From: Gammaproteobacteria bacterium
GTDB lineage: Bacteria; Pseudomonadota; Gammaproteobacteria; Enterobacterales; Kangiellaceae
Direction: 5' to 3'
DNA length: 22,765 nt
Assembly: GCA_013372875.1 (NCBI GenBank)
Contig: JABXIW010000017.1
Span: forward strand, 1-22,765
Part shown: positions 21,049-22,765 of the stretch, piece by piece
Numbering within the stretch: position 1 is the first letter of the stretch
Layout: each line of letters starts with the position of its first letter
Made by a program: the position numbers and the translations under genes
Notes under the pieces: generated by a model
Databases searched by the model: none
Told to the model about the DNA's origin: nothing
What the model saw: the letters and a program-made list of their open reading frames with translations, nothing else

Positions 21049-22467
21049 TTAACTATTCGCTTCTCGTTCCACGATAAACTCAAGCGCTTTATTGATGCGT
21101 CTTAGTACTGCATCTTTACCTATCCATTCTAAGGTAACGCCCAAATCAGGCGACATGCCAGCGCCAGTAATGGCCACCCGCAGTGGCATCCCGACTTTAC
21201 CCATGCCAAGCTCTAATTCTTCTGCAGTCTGGCTCACTAAGCCATGTAGAGTATCAGCCTTCCAATTATCTTCTGCCGCGAGTTTTTCCTTGGCTAGTTC
21301 CAAAGGCTGACGCGCAACTGGGCGTAAATGTTTTTTCGCCGCATTAGCATCAAACTCTTGATAATCTTGGTAGAAATAACGAATGGCTGAGGCCAGTTCT
21401 TTTAAAGTCTTAACTCGCTCCGCCATTTCAGGGATGAGTAACTTCACATCAACGCCAGCTGAAACATCCAAGCCCTGCTGATCTAAATGCCATTGCAAAT
21501 GCTCCGCTACCTCTTCGGCAGGCAAAGACTTCATATATTGCTGATTGAGCCAATTGAGCTTATCCGTATTAAAAGCCGAAGGCGCGCGATTAACGTCTTT
21601 CAGATCAAACAACTCAATCATTTCCTCGCGCGAGAAAACTTCTTGATCGCCATGTGACCAGCCCAATCGAACCAGGTAATTCAACAATGCCTGTGGCAAA
21701 TAACCTTCATCGCGGTACTGCATCACACTCACTGCACCATGACGCTTGGATAAACGCTTACCATCATCACCTAAAATCATCGGAACGTGAGCAAATAATG
21801 GCTGCTTGCCACCAACAGCTGTGATCATATTGATCTGACGAGGCGTGTTATTTACGTGATCGTCACCACGAATAACATGGCTAATGCCCATATCTAAATC
21901 GTCAACCACCACGGTAAAGTTGTAAGTTGGAGTGCCGTCAGTACGGGCAATAATTAAGTCATCTAACTCACTATTGTTTACGGAAATTTCGCCTTTGATC
22001 AAATCATCAAACACCACAGCCCCGTCGAGTGGGTTCTTGAAGCGGATCACGTGCGGTTTCGACAAATCCTGCTCATCTTCGGTCAAATTACGGCAATGAC
22101 CGTCATAACCAATATTTTCTTTATTGGCCATTTGCTTTTCACGGAGCTCGTCTAAGCGCTCTTTTGAACAATAGCAGCGATAGGCCTTACCATCGGCTAA
22201 CAATTGATCACGAACTTCAGCATAACGATCAAAACGATGAGTTTGATAGAAAGGTCCTTCATCATGCTCAAGCCCTAACCACTCCATACCGTCTAAAATC
22301 GCTTGCACCGACTCATCGGTAGAACGCTCGCGATCGGTATCCTCAATCCTCAAAACGAATTTACCTTCTGTTTTCTTGGCATATAACCAGCAATAAAGTG
22401 CCGTTCTGGCACCGCCAACGTGTAAATAGCCAGTAGGACTAGGAGCAAAGCGAGTTTTAACCGTCAT
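21049..22467 (-). CDS. gltX: Glutamate-tRNA ligase GltX
   Basis: GltX charges tRNA-Glu with glutamate in the cytoplasm. At 472 residues it has the normal length. The class I signatures are clear: [19 protein letters not shown] (7-25) with HVGG as the HIGH motif (16-19), and KRLSKRHG (237-244) as KMSKS. Other family blocks are [10 protein letters not shown] (40-49) and [17 protein letters not shown] (189-205). The zinc-site cysteines Cys98, Cys100 and Cys125 are present; the His127 ligand described in E. coli is Asn here. The C-terminal anticodon-binding helices are intact. It is leftward, divergent from tRNA-Val, with a small lipoprotein gene starting at its stop codon. The product's substrate, tRNA-Glu, lies at the left edge of the window. 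Confidence 0.97.
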   Translation of the reverse strand: MTVKTRFAPSPTGYLHVGGARTALYCWLYAKKTEGKFVLRIEDTDRERSTDESVQAILDGMEWLGLEHDEGPFYQTHRFDRYAEVRDQLLADGKAYRCYCSKERLDELREKQMANKENIGYDGHCRNLTEDEQDLSKPHVIRFKNPLDGAVVFDDLIKGEISVNNSELDDLIIARTDGTPTYNFTVVVDDLDMGISHVIRGDDHVNNTPRQINMITAVGGKQPLFAHVPMILGDDGKRLSKRHGAVSVMQYRDEGYLPQALLNYLVRLGWSHGDQEVFSREEMIELFDLKDVNRAPSAFNTDKLNWLNQQYMKSLPAEEVAEHLQWHLDQQGLDVSAGVDVKLLIPEMAERVKTLKELASAIRYFYQDYQEFDANAAKKHLRPVARQPLELAKEKLAAEDNWKADTLHGLVSQTAEELELGMGKVGMPLRVAITGAGMSPDLGVTLEWIGKDAVLRRINKALEFIVEREANS

Positions 22468-22504
22468 AATACTTAATTTGTGTTGGAATTCGTAAAGTGG
22501 CGCT

Positions 22505-22513
22505 ATTTTAACA
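22505..22513 (-). promoter_or_regulatory. Possible extended -10 promoter of gltX
   Basis: On the minus strand, TGT-TAAAAT (22513-22505) fits an extended -10 element; the -35 at 17 bases (TTTAGT) is poor. The start would be near 22498, about 30 bases before the gltX ATG. Confidence 0.4.
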
Positions 22514-22574
22514 AGGTGATTTTTATTACTAAAGCAGTATCTGGCTTATTCTGAAAATAATTTTCAACAAATGC

Positions 22575-22603
22575 TTGACCATTTAAATAAGCCGCCTTAA
22601 AAT
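22575..22603 (+). promoter_or_regulatory. Promoter of tRNA-Val, stable-RNA type
   Basis: TTGACC (22575-22580), a 17-base spacer and TAAAAT (22598-22603), followed by the GC-rich discriminator GCGCGCC. It is divergent from gltX, and transcription would start near 22610. Confidence 0.8.
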
Positions 22604-22642
22604 GCGCGCCGTTCTGTTGAGAAGCATCTCAATAAAACATCT

Positions 22643-22718
22643 GGGTGGTTAGCTCAGTTGGGAGAGCATCGCCCTTACAAGGCGAGGGTCACTGGTTCGA
22701 GCCCAGTACCACCCACCA
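22643..22718 (+). tRNA. tRNA-Val (UAC)
   Basis: A 76-base cloverleaf. The acceptor stem is GGGTGGT/ACCACCC, the D stem GCTC/GAGC, the anticodon stem TCGCC/GGCGA with loop CTTACAA (anticodon TAC at 22676-22678), the T arm ACTGG-TTCGAGC-CCAGT, and ACCA at the end. It closely resembles E. coli tRNA-Val(UAC), a known cmo5U34 tRNA and so a substrate of the CmoA/CmoB pathway encoded at 9077-10818. More tRNA genes may follow beyond the window. Confidence 0.97.
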
Positions 22719-22765
22719 AGATTCTTAGTCATTCATTTGACAGTTAGAATCAGTCTTTTAAGTGA

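Overview
The window reads as ordinary chromosome of a moderately AT-rich gammaproteobacterium. The evidence is the cmoA-cmoB pair (a mainly gammaproteobacterial tRNA-modification pathway), yqhA-, yegP- and yggN-type genes, many lipoproteins, and E. coli-like tRNA genes with encoded CCA. The secreted S9 and M1 peptidases and the envelope genes recall marine Kangiella-like bacteria, but that genus guess is inference. I see no prophage, insertion sequence, CRISPR array or integrase.

Layout. (1) 1-622: 5' half of a leftward tRNA-Glu cut by the window edge, its strong promoter, and a small membrane-anchored protein. (2) 662-3600: a leftward YggN-like (DUF2884) periplasmic protein and a divergent 597-residue membrane-anchored protein ending at a perfect terminator. 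(3) 3660-6697: a YjdI/CDGSH iron-sulfur fusion; a leftward unit of an Lrp/AsnC regulator and methionine gamma-lyase; a small alpha/beta hydrolase. (4) 6711-8729: a leftward secreted S9 peptidase. (5) 8844-11702: a possible small RNA or attenuated leader, then cmoA-cmoB-rluA (tRNA and rRNA base modification) and tRNA-Arg(CCG) preceded by a decayed copy of its own 5' half. (6) 11755-15235: YqhA membrane protein, YegP, a lipoprotein with eight 23-residue repeats plus a peptidoglycan-binding domain, and an overlapping DUF3465 / L,D-transpeptidase pair. (7) 15291-18038: a long hairpin element, a carboxymuconolactone-decarboxylase/AhpD-like protein and an M1 metallo-aminopeptidase lipoprotein. (8) 18174-20566: a TMEM175-type channel gene with a cyanophycinase-like gene that lacks the expected nucleophile serine, a lipoprotein, and a REP-like inverted pair. 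(9) 20605-22718: gltX with a coupled small lipoprotein gene, and divergent tRNA-Val(UAC).

Themes. Translation runs through the window: gltX charges tRNA-Glu, which lies at the other edge, and CmoA/CmoB make the wobble modification used on tRNA-Val(UAC), which lies downstream. A second theme is the envelope (L,D-transpeptidase, peptidoglycan-binding lipoprotein, several other lipoproteins, secreted peptidases).

Most unusual items: the structured RNA candidate at 8881-8993 with an anti-Shine-Dalgarno loop; the TMEM175/cyanophycinase-like pair; and the split tRNA-Arg relic. None proves a new system; each is a testable lead.
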